Assembly: GCF_900091585.1 (NCBI RefSeq)
Contig: NZ_FMHT01000003.1
Coordinates: 4,393,501-4,457,500, forward strand
DNA from: Micromonospora nigra
GTDB lineage: Bacteria > Actinomycetota > Actinomycetes > Mycobacteriales > Micromonosporaceae
DNA: 64,000 bases
Reading direction: 5' to 3'
A model generated the notes under the pieces. The model was not told the origin of the DNA. It saw only the letters and a program-made list of their open reading frames with translations, and ran no database searches. A program made the translations under genes and the position numbers. Shown here one piece after another: positions 36,754-43,150 of the stretch. How positions within the stretch are numbered: position 1 is the first letter of the stretch; every line of letters begins with the position of its first letter.

Positions 36754-37593
36754 GTGCTGTTTGTCGTTGGCGACAGTTTCGGAGCTGTGCTTTCTGTCTT
36801 GAGTTTCGCTGAACGTATGAGGCTGGGGCTGCCGCATGCTTCCCGAGACAACTCGTCTTCTTGGTTTTCGGACGCCCTTGTTTGGGTGGGCACTTACCTG
36901 TGCTGTCCACTCCTGTCGTTGCTGATCTTCTTTGTCATAGTAGTGGCTGTTCAGAAGGGGGGTGAAGAAAACAGAAGGAGAGCTGAAGCGCAAGAAAGAT
37001 TACTCCGTGAGGCCAAGCGGGAAATTGAGAGCTTGACGGGCGCAGCGAGAATAGAGCATCAATTCTCTCTGTTGACGCAGTTCTACGAGAGTGCTAGTGA
37101 GTGGTGGACTGTAGATCAGTTGTCCGCCGCTTCATCGATGAATCCGCACGTGGTGCAGGAGTTGTTGCCGAGGCTTGTTGAAATCGCATATCTGAAGAAA
37201 GGAAGTCATGGCGAGGGTTACAAGATAACTGCCCAAGGTGGGCGCGCTGTCATCAACTGGCACGAGAAGGGAAGGGCGCAAGTGGGCGACTTCATCTATG
37301 CGGCCGAAGGTTCAACGGTCAACAATAGGAGCCTCATTCAAGGCTCCTTCAACAAGGTGGAGGGCAAACTCGGCGAAGAGGTAGAGAAGGCGCTGCGGAA
37401 GATCGGCGAAGCGGTCTCTGCGTCTGGTGATGCCGAGGCGGCTGAGATGTACGCCGCATTCCTTGAGGAACTTGGGGCTGAGAAGCCTAAGAAGTCGGTT
37501 CTCCGGGTGCTGTTCGAGGGTGTCTGCGCGGCAGTACCTGCGGTGTCGTCGTTGACGTCCGCAGTGGCAGCGGTAGTCACGCTGATGAAGTAG
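36754..37593 (+). CDS. Low-GC membrane protein with winged-helix-like middle, unknown
   Basis: A 279-residue protein whose base composition is clearly lower in GC than its neighbours, a sign of acquisition. It has one transmembrane helix (about residues 46-68), then a charged coiled segment (ENRRRAEAQERLLREAKREIESL). A winged-helix-like unit follows (QLSAASSMNPHVVQELLPRLVEIAYLKK), then an ANNRS-type polar patch (GSTVNNRSLIQG), a helix pair and a hydrophobic tail (AAVPAVSSLTSAVAAVVTLM). The tail preceded by KPKKSVLRVLFEG recalls the C-terminus of diverse bacterial orphan proteins. The start codon is uncertain: GTG at 36754 lies 13 bases after pglX. It may be co-transcribed with pglX. No function can be assigned. 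Confidence 0.6.
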   Translation: MLFVVGDSFGAVLSVLSFAERMRLGLPHASRDNSSSWFSDALVWVGTYLCCPLLSLLIFFVIVVAVQKGGEENRRRAEAQERLLREAKREIESLTGAARIEHQFSLLTQFYESASEWWTVDQLSAASSMNPHVVQELLPRLVEIAYLKKGSHGEGYKITAQGGRAVINWHEKGRAQVGDFIYAAEGSTVNNRSLIQGSFNKVEGKLGEEVEKALRKIGEAVSASGDAEAAEMYAAFLEELGAEKPKKSVLRVLFEGVCAAVPAVSSLTSAVAAVVTLMK

Positions 37594-37673
37594 GTCTTTG
37601 TGACATCAGTGACCGCTGACGCCAAACTCGCTCGGGCTGCGACGGCGCAATAGTCCACAGCGTACGCCGCAGG

Positions 37674-37988
37674 TCACTTCGGTCCCGAGCGGTACTGGTC
37701 GTCGGCGGCAGAGTGATAGGCCTCGCTCCATGCGCTCACACAGAACGCAAGGGCGATGATCATCGCGATGCCGGTGACGACCTTGCTTGAGGTGTCGAGT
37801 TCCGGGTCGGACAGACGATTGAGCCCCCAGACGGACACCGCGATCTGCCCGAGCTGGACGACTGTGGCGATGAGGTAGAGCCGCTTCGTCTCGCCCGAGG
37901 CGTGGGGCGGAATCGCGTCGAGTTCGCTCGGGACGAGGTCCGCGAAGGCGTGGCCCTCCTGCTCGTCGGCGCGATCCTTGTCGTCCAC
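37674..37988 (-). CDS. Small two-helix membrane protein, unknown
   Basis: A 104-residue protein starting with GTG at 37988. An acidic N-terminus (DDKDRADEQEGHAFADL) precedes two hydrophobic helices (about 40-56 and 70-88), with a short charged tail. It is not similar to anything I recognise. Base composition is lower in GC than in the core genes. It converges on the preceding gene with an 80-base gap. Confidence 0.5.
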   Translation of the reverse strand: MDDKDRADEQEGHAFADLVPSELDAIPPHASGETKRLYLIATVVQLGQIAVSVWGLNRLSDPELDTSSKVVTGIAMIIALAFCVSAWSEAYHSAADDQYRSGPK

Positions 37989-38319
37989 ATATTCATGGTA
38001 GACGATTGATTGGGTTGGTGTACCTGAGGCTAAGACGGCCGGTGTCGGCTTTCCGACTGATTTTGAGTCGGACGGGCGGATCCGGTTGTTGGCGGATATC
38101 TGATAGAACGTTTCCTGGATGCGGCGTCCTTTTCCAGATCCAGATCCAGTCTTGACTCAACGTCTGACGGTCGGGTCGCCGGATCGGGTGCTTTCTGGGC
38201 TGACCCGTCGCCTGTTTCAGGCCACCCGGACGACTATTGCCAACCGTCAACCATGGCATCGTGCGAAGCGCTTTGCTCATTACGCGGCACCGCGAATCAA
38301 GACCGGGAGACTCCACTCG
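37989..38319. other. 331-base intergenic stretch, no clear gene
   Basis: This is a comparatively AT-rich gap between two divergent small genes. It contains a 7-bp hairpin (TCCGACT/AGTCGGA, 38052-38072) and a TTGACT at 38153 without a matching -10. No coding region is convincing. Confidence 0.5.
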
Positions 38320-39087
38320 ATGACGGCCCCCTACGATCCTGCCCAGAATCAGCCGCCCGCCGGGCAGTTCCCGCCGCCCCAGGCGGGCCAGTTCCCCCCG
38401 CCGCCGCCCGGCCAGTTTCCTGCACCGCCCGCCCCCAGGAAGCGTGCCGCCTGGCTGGTGCCCACCCTCATCGGTGTCGGCGCATTCGTGGTGCTGTGCT
38501 GTGGCGGCGTCACCGTGCTCAGCCTGACCGGCGGGGACGGCAAGACCGAAACCACCTCCGCCAGCAGTGGCGCTCCCGCCGACACGAGTACCGACCCTGC
38601 GGGCGCAGCCGCACCGGCGGAGAGTGCGGCGGCACCCAAGCCGGAGAAGACGACTGCGGCTCCCGAGCCGGCGAAGCCGAAGAGCCCCGGCATCGGTGAC
38701 AAGGTGCGCGGCGGCGACTTCGAGTTCACCGTCAAGAGCGTGAAGTGTGGGATCTCCCAGGTGGGCAGCGAGTTCCTCAACACCAGGGCGCAGGGCACCT
38801 TCTGCAGGGTCAGCGTGACCGTCAAGAACGTCACCAAGAGCGCGCACTCCTTCCACGCCGACGGCAGTCTCACCGCCCAGGACGCCAGCGGCCGGAACTA
38901 CTCGGTCGACGGGGAGGCCGGGATCTACGGCAACAGTGACGGGCAGGGTTTCCTCGACGAGATCAACCCGGGCAACTCGGTGACCGCGAACGTCTATTTC
39001 GACGTGCCGAAGGGCACCAAGCTCAAGACGATCACGCTCGACGCCGGCCTGTTCACCTTCGCCGAGGACGCCGTCGTCACCCTGTGA
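38320..39087 (+). CDS. Membrane-anchored DUF4352-type protein
   Basis: A 255-residue protein. It starts with a Pro/Gln/Gly-rich cytoplasmic stretch containing three PPxxGQFP repeats, followed by a transmembrane helix (about 44-66, ending in VLCCGGVTVLSL). A Ser/Thr/Ala/Pro linker comes next, then an external beta-sandwich domain of the DUF4352 (telokin-like) type: GDKVRGGDFEFTVKSVKCG, GTFCRVSVTVKNVTKSAHSF, then DEINPGNSVTANVYFDVPKG. Two cysteines in that domain probably form a disulphide. Such proteins are common surface proteins of actinobacteria with no fixed function. The ATG at 38320 is preceded by GGGAGA. A hairpin follows the stop. Confidence 0.82.
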   Translation: MTAPYDPAQNQPPAGQFPPPQAGQFPPPPPGQFPAPPAPRKRAAWLVPTLIGVGAFVVLCCGGVTVLSLTGGDGKTETTSASSGAPADTSTDPAGAAAPAESAAAPKPEKTTAAPEPAKPKSPGIGDKVRGGDFEFTVKSVKCGISQVGSEFLNTRAQGTFCRVSVTVKNVTKSAHSFHADGSLTAQDASGRNYSVDGEAGIYGNSDGQGFLDEINPGNSVTANVYFDVPKGTKLKTITLDAGLFTFAEDAVVTL

Positions 39088-39104
39088 CCGACCGTTGAGC
39101 TAGG

Positions 39105-39145
39105 GATGGCCAGCCTCGGCTGCCCTGCTTCCGACGCTGGCCATC
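39105..39145 (+). terminator. Hairpin after the DUF4352 gene
   Basis: GATGGCCAGC (39105-39114) and GCTGGCCATC (39136-39145) form a perfect 10-bp stem 17 bases after the stop. Probable terminator. Confidence 0.55.
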
Positions 39146-39250
39146 TCCGATCGCTTGGTGATGTGAATAGCTCCCATGTTCCGAGTTGTCCGCCTATGCG
39201 ATTAATGCCCGACAAGGTCGGGCTGCCTCCTCGACGGTCGGGAGGGCTGA

Positions 39251-39675
39251 ATGAGCAGAGGCGAGAACGTGAGACCAACCCGGCGAATTACCGCCACCGG
39301 AGCGATGGCGATTGCCGTCGGTGCCGTAGCACTGCCCAGTGCAGCCCCGGCGCTCGCCGCGCCTGGCGACGCCAGCGCCCGTGGCGTCCTGGTGGACCTG
39401 TCCGCAGTTGTGGCCGGCGAGCCGGTGATCGCGGCCGAGGTGGTCATCGGCAGCGCTACCGCACCGGCAGGCGGGGGGCACAGACCGAGCCGACCGTGCC
39501 GCCCACGGTTGACCCGACCCAGCCTCCGACGGTCAGCCCGAGCCCGACCCTTCCCGTGACCGGCGAGAACACGACCCCGCTGTGGTGGCTGTTCGGCATC
39601 GGCACCGCGATGGTGGCCATCGGCGGCACCGTCTCGCTGATCCTGCGGCGGAGCCGCACGTCACCTGTCGCGTGA
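39251..39675 (+). pseudogene. LPxTG cell-wall protein gene interrupted by a frame shift at a G6 run
   Basis: The reading frame from the ATG at 39251 (good GGGAGG ribosome site) encodes a signal peptide (AMAIAVGAVALPSAAPALAA) and about 75 residues. The continuing protein, however, is in the -1 frame: QTEPTVPPTVDPTQPPTVSPSPT, then the sortase signal LPVTGE, a hydrophobic helix and a RRSR tail, ending at 39675. The two frames meet at a run of six G (39473-39478). One extra G would restore a complete 142-residue sortase-anchored protein. This is either a genuine inactivation, a sequencing error in the homopolymer, a phase-variable tract or a -1 slippage site. The gene is short, as for small wall-anchored spacers. 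Confidence 0.75.
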
Positions 39676-39701
39676 CGGAAGCCCTTCGGCGTAGGTCACC
39701 G

Positions 39702-39736
39702 CGAGGGGTTTCCAGCCGACAGGCTGGAACCCCTCG
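39702..39736 (+). terminator. Long hairpin after the LPxTG gene
   Basis: CGAGGGGTTTCCAGCC (39702-39717) pairs with GGCTGGAACCCCTCG (39722-39736), a 15-bp stem with one bulged T. It is a strong intrinsic terminator 27 bases past the LPxTG stop. The rest of the 352-base gap to 40028 shows no other gene. Confidence 0.65.
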
Positions 39737-40027
39737 TTGCGTCGCGCTGAGGCCCGTTTCCGCACCAGATCGAGATCACGCCTCCGGTCGGCTGACGTCT
39801 CCGCCGTGGCTGTCGTGCCTTGCCGGCGCGGTGTCGAACTCCGGGCTGTCCTGGGATGAAATGGCGGTGGACACGGCGCGGCCGCTACGCACCCTCGACC
39901 ACGATCGCCGATGGTATGGGTGCCGAGCGCGATTGGTATTAGCCAGAACGGCGTGTTGCTGATCGGATTACATCTATGCAGCCGATCGGTGGAGCGTCCA
40001 CGCCCGCCATTGAACGAAGGAGGCTTC

Positions 40028-40393
40028 GTGAAGAACCGACAGCATTCCCGCAGGTCACTGAGAGTTGTGGGTCGAGCCCTGACGGCACTGGTGCTCGCCA
40101 CCGCTGCTGCCGGTTTCTCTCTCGGTGTCGCCAGTCCCGCGCAGGCGGCCAGCACCACCATGTGTTCGACCTCGCCGGTGCCCGCAGGGTGGGTGGTGAC
40201 GGAGGTGAACACGAATGCGGGCGCCATCTGTGGGCCGTTCCTGTTCTTCCGAATCACCAACGATCTGTGGAACGGCATGCACATGTGTTCGGTCACGCAG
40301 CCGCCTGCGGGTTGGGTGGTGACGGAGGTGCAGACGAATGCCCGCGCCATCTGTGGGCCGTACCTGTTCTACCGCATCAAGATGCTGGGCTGA
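40028..40393 (+). CDS. Secreted protein with two 41-residue repeats
   Basis: A 121-residue protein starting with GTG at 40028 after a strong GAAGGAGG site. A signal peptide ends near SPAQAAS. Two repeats follow, each 41 residues: MCSxxxxPAGWVVTEVxTNAxAICGPxLFxRI plus a short spacer (TNDLWNGMH). Each repeat has two cysteines (MCS and ICGP), compatible with one disulphide per unit. It is the first of three neighbouring paralogues. I do not recognise the family. Confidence 0.75.
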   Translation: MKNRQHSRRSLRVVGRALTALVLATAAAGFSLGVASPAQAASTTMCSTSPVPAGWVVTEVNTNAGAICGPFLFFRITNDLWNGMHMCSVTQPPAGWVVTEVQTNARAICGPYLFYRIKMLG

Positions 40394-40454
40394 CGTCTCG
40401 TACCGACGGCAGGCATTGGGCAGTTCGGTGCAAGAGGTCAAAGGAAGGGGTCTG

Positions 40455-40946
40455 ATGGAGACAATTCAGCGACAGTCGGGCGGGGTCCGTCGAGTCTTTC
40501 ACCGGTCGTTGCTGGCGGTGGCGCTCGTTGCTGCCAGCTTCGGCGTGTCCCTTACTGCTGCCAGTCCCGCCCAGGCGGCCAGCACCACCATGTGTTCGAC
40601 CTCGTCGGTGCCCGCAGGGTGGCTGGTGACGGAGGTCCAGACGAATGCGGGCGCCATCTGTGGGCCGTACCTGTTCTTCCGAATCACCAACGATCTGCGG
40701 AACGGCATGTACATGTGTTCGGTCACGCAGCCGCCTGCGGGTTGGGTGGTCACGGAGGTGCAGAGGAACGCGGGCGCCATCTGCGGGCCGTACCTGTTCT
40801 TCCGAATCACCAGTGATCTGCGGAACGGCATGTACATGTGTTCGGTCACGCAGCCGCCTGCGGGTTGGGTGGTCACGGAGGTGCAGACGAATGCGGGCGC
40901 CATCTGTGGGCCGTACCTGTTCTACCGCATCAGTCGACTTGCCTGA
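40455..40946 (+). CDS. Secreted protein with three 41-residue repeats
   Basis: A 163-residue paralogue of the preceding gene. After METIQRQSGGVRR comes a signal peptide ending in SPAQAAS, then three repeats (MCSTSSVPAGW, MCSVTQPPAGW and MCSVTQPPAGW as starts) spaced exactly 123 bases apart at 40590, 40713 and 40836. The second and third units are nearly identical in DNA, so the expansion is recent. The ATG at 40455 follows AAGGAAGGGG. The family is unknown; the protein is very likely exported and disulphide-bonded. Confidence 0.75.
   Translation: METIQRQSGGVRRVFHRSLLAVALVAASFGVSLTAASPAQAASTTMCSTSSVPAGWLVTEVQTNAGAICGPYLFFRITNDLRNGMYMCSVTQPPAGWVVTEVQRNAGAICGPYLFFRITSDLRNGMYMCSVTQPPAGWVVTEVQTNAGAICGPYLFYRISRLA
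40590..40940 (+). repeat. 123-bp coding tandem repeat
   Basis: Three units of 123 bases (41 codons) lie here, with a related pair at 40160 and 40283 in the upstream paralogue. Near-identity between units 2 and 3 means copy number can change by recombination without loss of frame. Confidence 0.85.
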
Positions 40947-40979
40947 CATTCGGTCGCGACAGGCGAGGAGAGGGATCTG

Positions 40980-41123
40980 ATGGAGACAGTTCAGCGACAG
41001 CATTCAGTCATGTGTTCTTTCTCGCCGGTGCCTGCGGGTCGGGTGGTGACGAACGCAGTGACGAGTTCGGGTGTCTGCGGGCCGTTCGTGTACTACCAGA
41101 TCACCAGAGCTGCTGACGTCTGA
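40980..41123 (+). CDS. Truncated paralogue with one repeat and no signal peptide
   Basis: A 47-residue frame that starts exactly like the gene at 40455 (METVQRQ, with the same upstream ATCTGATGGAGAC context). It then jumps directly into a single repeat (VMCSFSPVPAGRVV, SGVCGPFVYYQI). The export signal is missing, as if an internal deletion joined the first eight codons to the repeat. It may be a decaying copy, or a cytosolic form. The next element is a strong terminator. Whether it is expressed is unknown. Confidence 0.5.
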   Translation: METVQRQHSVMCSFSPVPAGRVVTNAVTSSGVCGPFVYYQITRAADV

Positions 41124-41144
41124 CCTGTGGAGAGTGCCGGCATA

Positions 41145-41184
41145 CTGTCGGGACCGTCGCGAGCGGATGCGACGGTCCCGACAG
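41145..41184 (+). terminator. 16-bp perfect hairpin after the repeat-protein cluster
   Basis: CTGTCGGGACCGTCGC (41145-41160) pairs perfectly with GCGACGGTCCCGACAG (41169-41184) around an 8-base loop. It ends the plus-strand cluster. The remaining 263 bases before the DUF397 gene hold nothing I recognise. Confidence 0.75.
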
Positions 41185-41447
41185 CCTGGCACCGGGTTCG
41201 ACTGTGCTCGCCATCCGCCACCAGACGTTGATGTAACCACTGGCCGGCCTTGATCCTGGTCGCGACGGATGTCGTTCGGCCGGTGGTGGATTAGGACCTG
41301 GGGACGCTGTCCGCCGGATAGTTCCTTCGATCGGCTGGGCGTGGTGCTTCTGGTGTGGGGGTGCCGTGTGCGATGGCGAGTCAGGGTCGCGAACGCCCAC
41401 GGCTCGCGTGCGGGTCCGCCAGGGCGTCAAGTGGTCCGGGTGTGCCG

Positions 41448-41636
41448 TCAGCGGCGGATCGTGCCGACGAATGTGGCCCACGCGGACGCCGGGAAGGCGA
41501 GTGCCGGGCCGTGTGGGTCCTTGCTGTCGCGTACGGCGACGATGCCGGGCAGGTTGTCCGCGACCTCGACACACTCGCCGCCGTTGCCGCCACTGCGGGT
41601 GCTCTTGCGCCAACGAGCGTCGGTCAGATCAACCAT
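41448..41636 (-). CDS. DUF397 protein
   Basis: A 62-residue protein with the full DUF397 pattern: DLTDARWRKSTRSGGNGGECVEVADN, VAVRDSKDPHGPALAF, then WATFVGTIR. In actinobacteria these small proteins are encoded next to Scr1-type helix-turn-helix regulators and are thought to act with them, in pairs resembling antagonist/regulator or toxin/antitoxin modules. The ATG at 41636 overlaps the 3' end of the upstream regulator, so the two are translationally coupled. Confidence 0.93.
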   Translation of the reverse strand: MVDLTDARWRKSTRSGGNGGECVEVADNLPGIVAVRDSKDPHGPALAFPASAWATFVGTIRR

Positions 41637-42513
41637 GGTGGACCTCCCCGATGATCTTGTTGATCAGATGCTTCGATTGTTCCTCATCAAGGGCGAGTGA
41701 GAGCAGCCCCGACCAGACTTTCTCGTAGGCGGCCACCTCGGCGGGCCTGTCGAGGTACAGCGAGCCCGTCCACGACTCGCTGTAGACGACGGGTGGCTCG
41801 GGGGTGCTGCGGTTGCCGGGTGGGAAGCCCAGAAGAACGAACTCGCCCCCGACCGCGCCGTGGTGAGGGCCTGCGGCGAGGGGCAGGACCCGGATCGACA
41901 CGTTCGGCAGGCGGGCCATCGCCAGGAGGTGGCCCAGTTGCCCGGCCATGGTTCCGGTGTCGCCGACTGGCCTGAGGAGCACCGACTCGCAGAGCACCAC
42001 CTGCACCTGCGGGGCCTGCGGCAGGCGGCGGGTCAGCAGGGACTGTCGTTGCAGGCGAAGCTCGACCGCGCGCTCCCGGTCGTCGTCGCTCATGTCGGGC
42101 TGATCGATGCGGTAGATGCCCCGGGCGTAGTCGCGGTTCTGAAGGATGCCCGGCACGAGGCTGTTCTTGTAGAAGCGGAGTCTCGACGCGGCGGATTCGA
42201 GGCCGACGTACAGCTCGAACCACTCCGGGATGGCGTCGCCGTAGGCGTGCCACCACCCCCTCGCCCTGGTCTCGCTCGCCAGGGCGGCCAACGCTCGCGT
42301 CAACTCCGGATTCGTGTCGTAGAGCTGGCACATTGCGCGGACGTCCACCGCGCGCACCGAGCCGAGCCCGCTTTCGATCCGCCACACCTTCTGCCGGCTG
42401 CACTCCAGCGCCTCGGCGGCGGCGTCGAGGGTCACCCCCGCCTCGGTGCGCAGGTCACGCAGGGCCCTGCCGAGCTGGCGTCGGGGCACCGTCGACCCCA
42501 TGTCATCGGTCAC
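41629..42513 (-). CDS. Scr1-type helix-turn-helix regulator (XRE plus DUF5753)
   Basis: A 294-residue protein. An XRE helix-turn-helix lies near residues 10-65 (RQLGRALRDLRTEAGVTLDAAAEALECSRQKVWRIESG). The DUF5753 domain follows, with the family's WFELYVGLESAASRLRFYKNSLVPGILQ and DRPAEVAAYEKVWSGLLSLALDEEQS. These regulators pair with a downstream DUF397 gene, as here, and influence development or secondary metabolism in actinomycetes. The GTG at 42513 has an AAGGAGA ribosome site six bases away; longer upstream starts have none. Confidence 0.92.
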   Translation of the reverse strand: MTDDMGSTVPRRQLGRALRDLRTEAGVTLDAAAEALECSRQKVWRIESGLGSVRAVDVRAMCQLYDTNPELTRALAALASETRARGWWHAYGDAIPEWFELYVGLESAASRLRFYKNSLVPGILQNRDYARGIYRIDQPDMSDDDRERAVELRLQRQSLLTRRLPQAPQVQVVLCESVLLRPVGDTGTMAGQLGHLLAMARLPNVSIRVLPLAAGPHHGAVGGEFVLLGFPPGNRSTPEPPVVYSESWTGSLYLDRPAEVAAYEKVWSGLLSLALDEEQSKHLINKIIGEVHHG

Positions 42514-42680
42514 GCGGCTCTCCTTCCCGTTGAGTTCTGCAACATCCCGACGGCTGTTCTGAAACAGGGGAATGTTGCCCACAAATAATCGAACAGTATG
42601 AGTCGCCATTCATTGCGATGGTGGCCCTGACCTTACAAGATAGGTCCGACAACGGCGATGACCGTGGAACTCCCATTGCC

Positions 42681-42692
42681 CGACAATTGTCG
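42681..42692. promoter_or_regulatory. Palindrome CGACAATTGTCG between divergent genes
   Basis: A perfect 12-bp palindrome 37 bases upstream of the GTG at 42729, with a half-site CGACAACG near 42647. It is the best candidate operator in the 215-base divergent region shared with the Scr1-type regulator, which may bind it. Confidence 0.4.
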
Positions 42693-42728
42693 AACGCACC
42701 TGTCATCGAGTAAGGGTGGTGCTGCTTC

Positions 42729-42902
42729 GTGCGCGCGTTCTTCCGATACTTCCGGGCCGGGTCGCCCCGGCCCGCGGCCTACCGGGCCGCCATTTACCGG
42801 CCGTCGAAGCCCTGGCAGGTGCGCGAGCGCCGGTTCACCCGGCGGGGCCGACGCGGCGTGGACGTCGGGGACGTCACCGAGGATCTGGCGGCCCGCCGGT
42901 GA
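42729..42902 (+). CDS. Small Arg-rich protein, first gene of a three-gene operon
   Basis: A 57-residue basic protein (MRAFFRYFRAGSPRPAAYRA at the N-terminus, RERRFTRRGRRG in the middle). It starts with GTG at 42729 after a GGGTGG site. Its stop overlaps the next start by four bases (GTGA), a strong sign that this short frame is real. The charge suggests nucleic-acid or ribosome contact, but nothing else supports a function. Confidence 0.6.
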   Translation: MRAFFRYFRAGSPRPAAYRAAIYRPSKPWQVRERRFTRRGRRGVDVGDVTEDLAARR

Positions 42903-43150
42903 GCCCACGATTCGTGGCGCACCTGCCGTTCACCGCCGCCGACCTGCCCGCCGCCCGGCAGTTCGCCGGCACCCTGGCCCGCTCCCTGAGCTTCCTCACC
43001 GAAGTCGACGGCGGCGAGACCACCGTGTCGGCCGAGGACGCCCAGGGCGTACGCCATCGGGTCTTCTGCGACCTGCCGCTCGATGCCGGCCGGCGGTGTG
43101 TGCGCCGCGTCGACCACGACGGGGCCTGCGCGCCCCGGCAGCGCCGATGA
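42899..43150 (+). CDS. Small unknown protein, second gene of the operon
   Basis: An 83-residue protein starting with GTG at 42899 inside the stop of the previous frame. It has a helix (LPAARQFAGTLARSLSFL), a beta-rich middle (GETTVSAEDAQGVRHRVFCDL) and two cysteines (FCDLP and RRCVRR). Its own stop overlaps the following ATG (ATGA). I do not recognise the family. Tight coupling on both sides means it is probably made in fixed ratio with the large zinc-cluster protein. Confidence 0.65.
   Translation: MSPRFVAHLPFTAADLPAARQFAGTLARSLSFLTEVDGGETTVSAEDAQGVRHRVFCDLPLDAGRRCVRRVDHDGACAPRQRR

Noticed and set aside
36740..36802. Twenty-codon frame starting inside the pglX stop (MVTQLCCLS...)
   Set aside because: Overlaps the larger frame at 36754, has no ribosome site of its own beyond the pglX end, and nothing supports it.
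40590..40940. CRISPR-like periodicity
   Set aside because: The 123-base units are coding, in frame and adjacent without spacers; no cas gene is present.
42658..43146. Extending the zinc-cluster protein upstream to 42658
   Set aside because: The upstream part overlaps two small coupled genes in another frame. The ATG at 43147 has an ATGA overlap and begins the Cys-rich domain.
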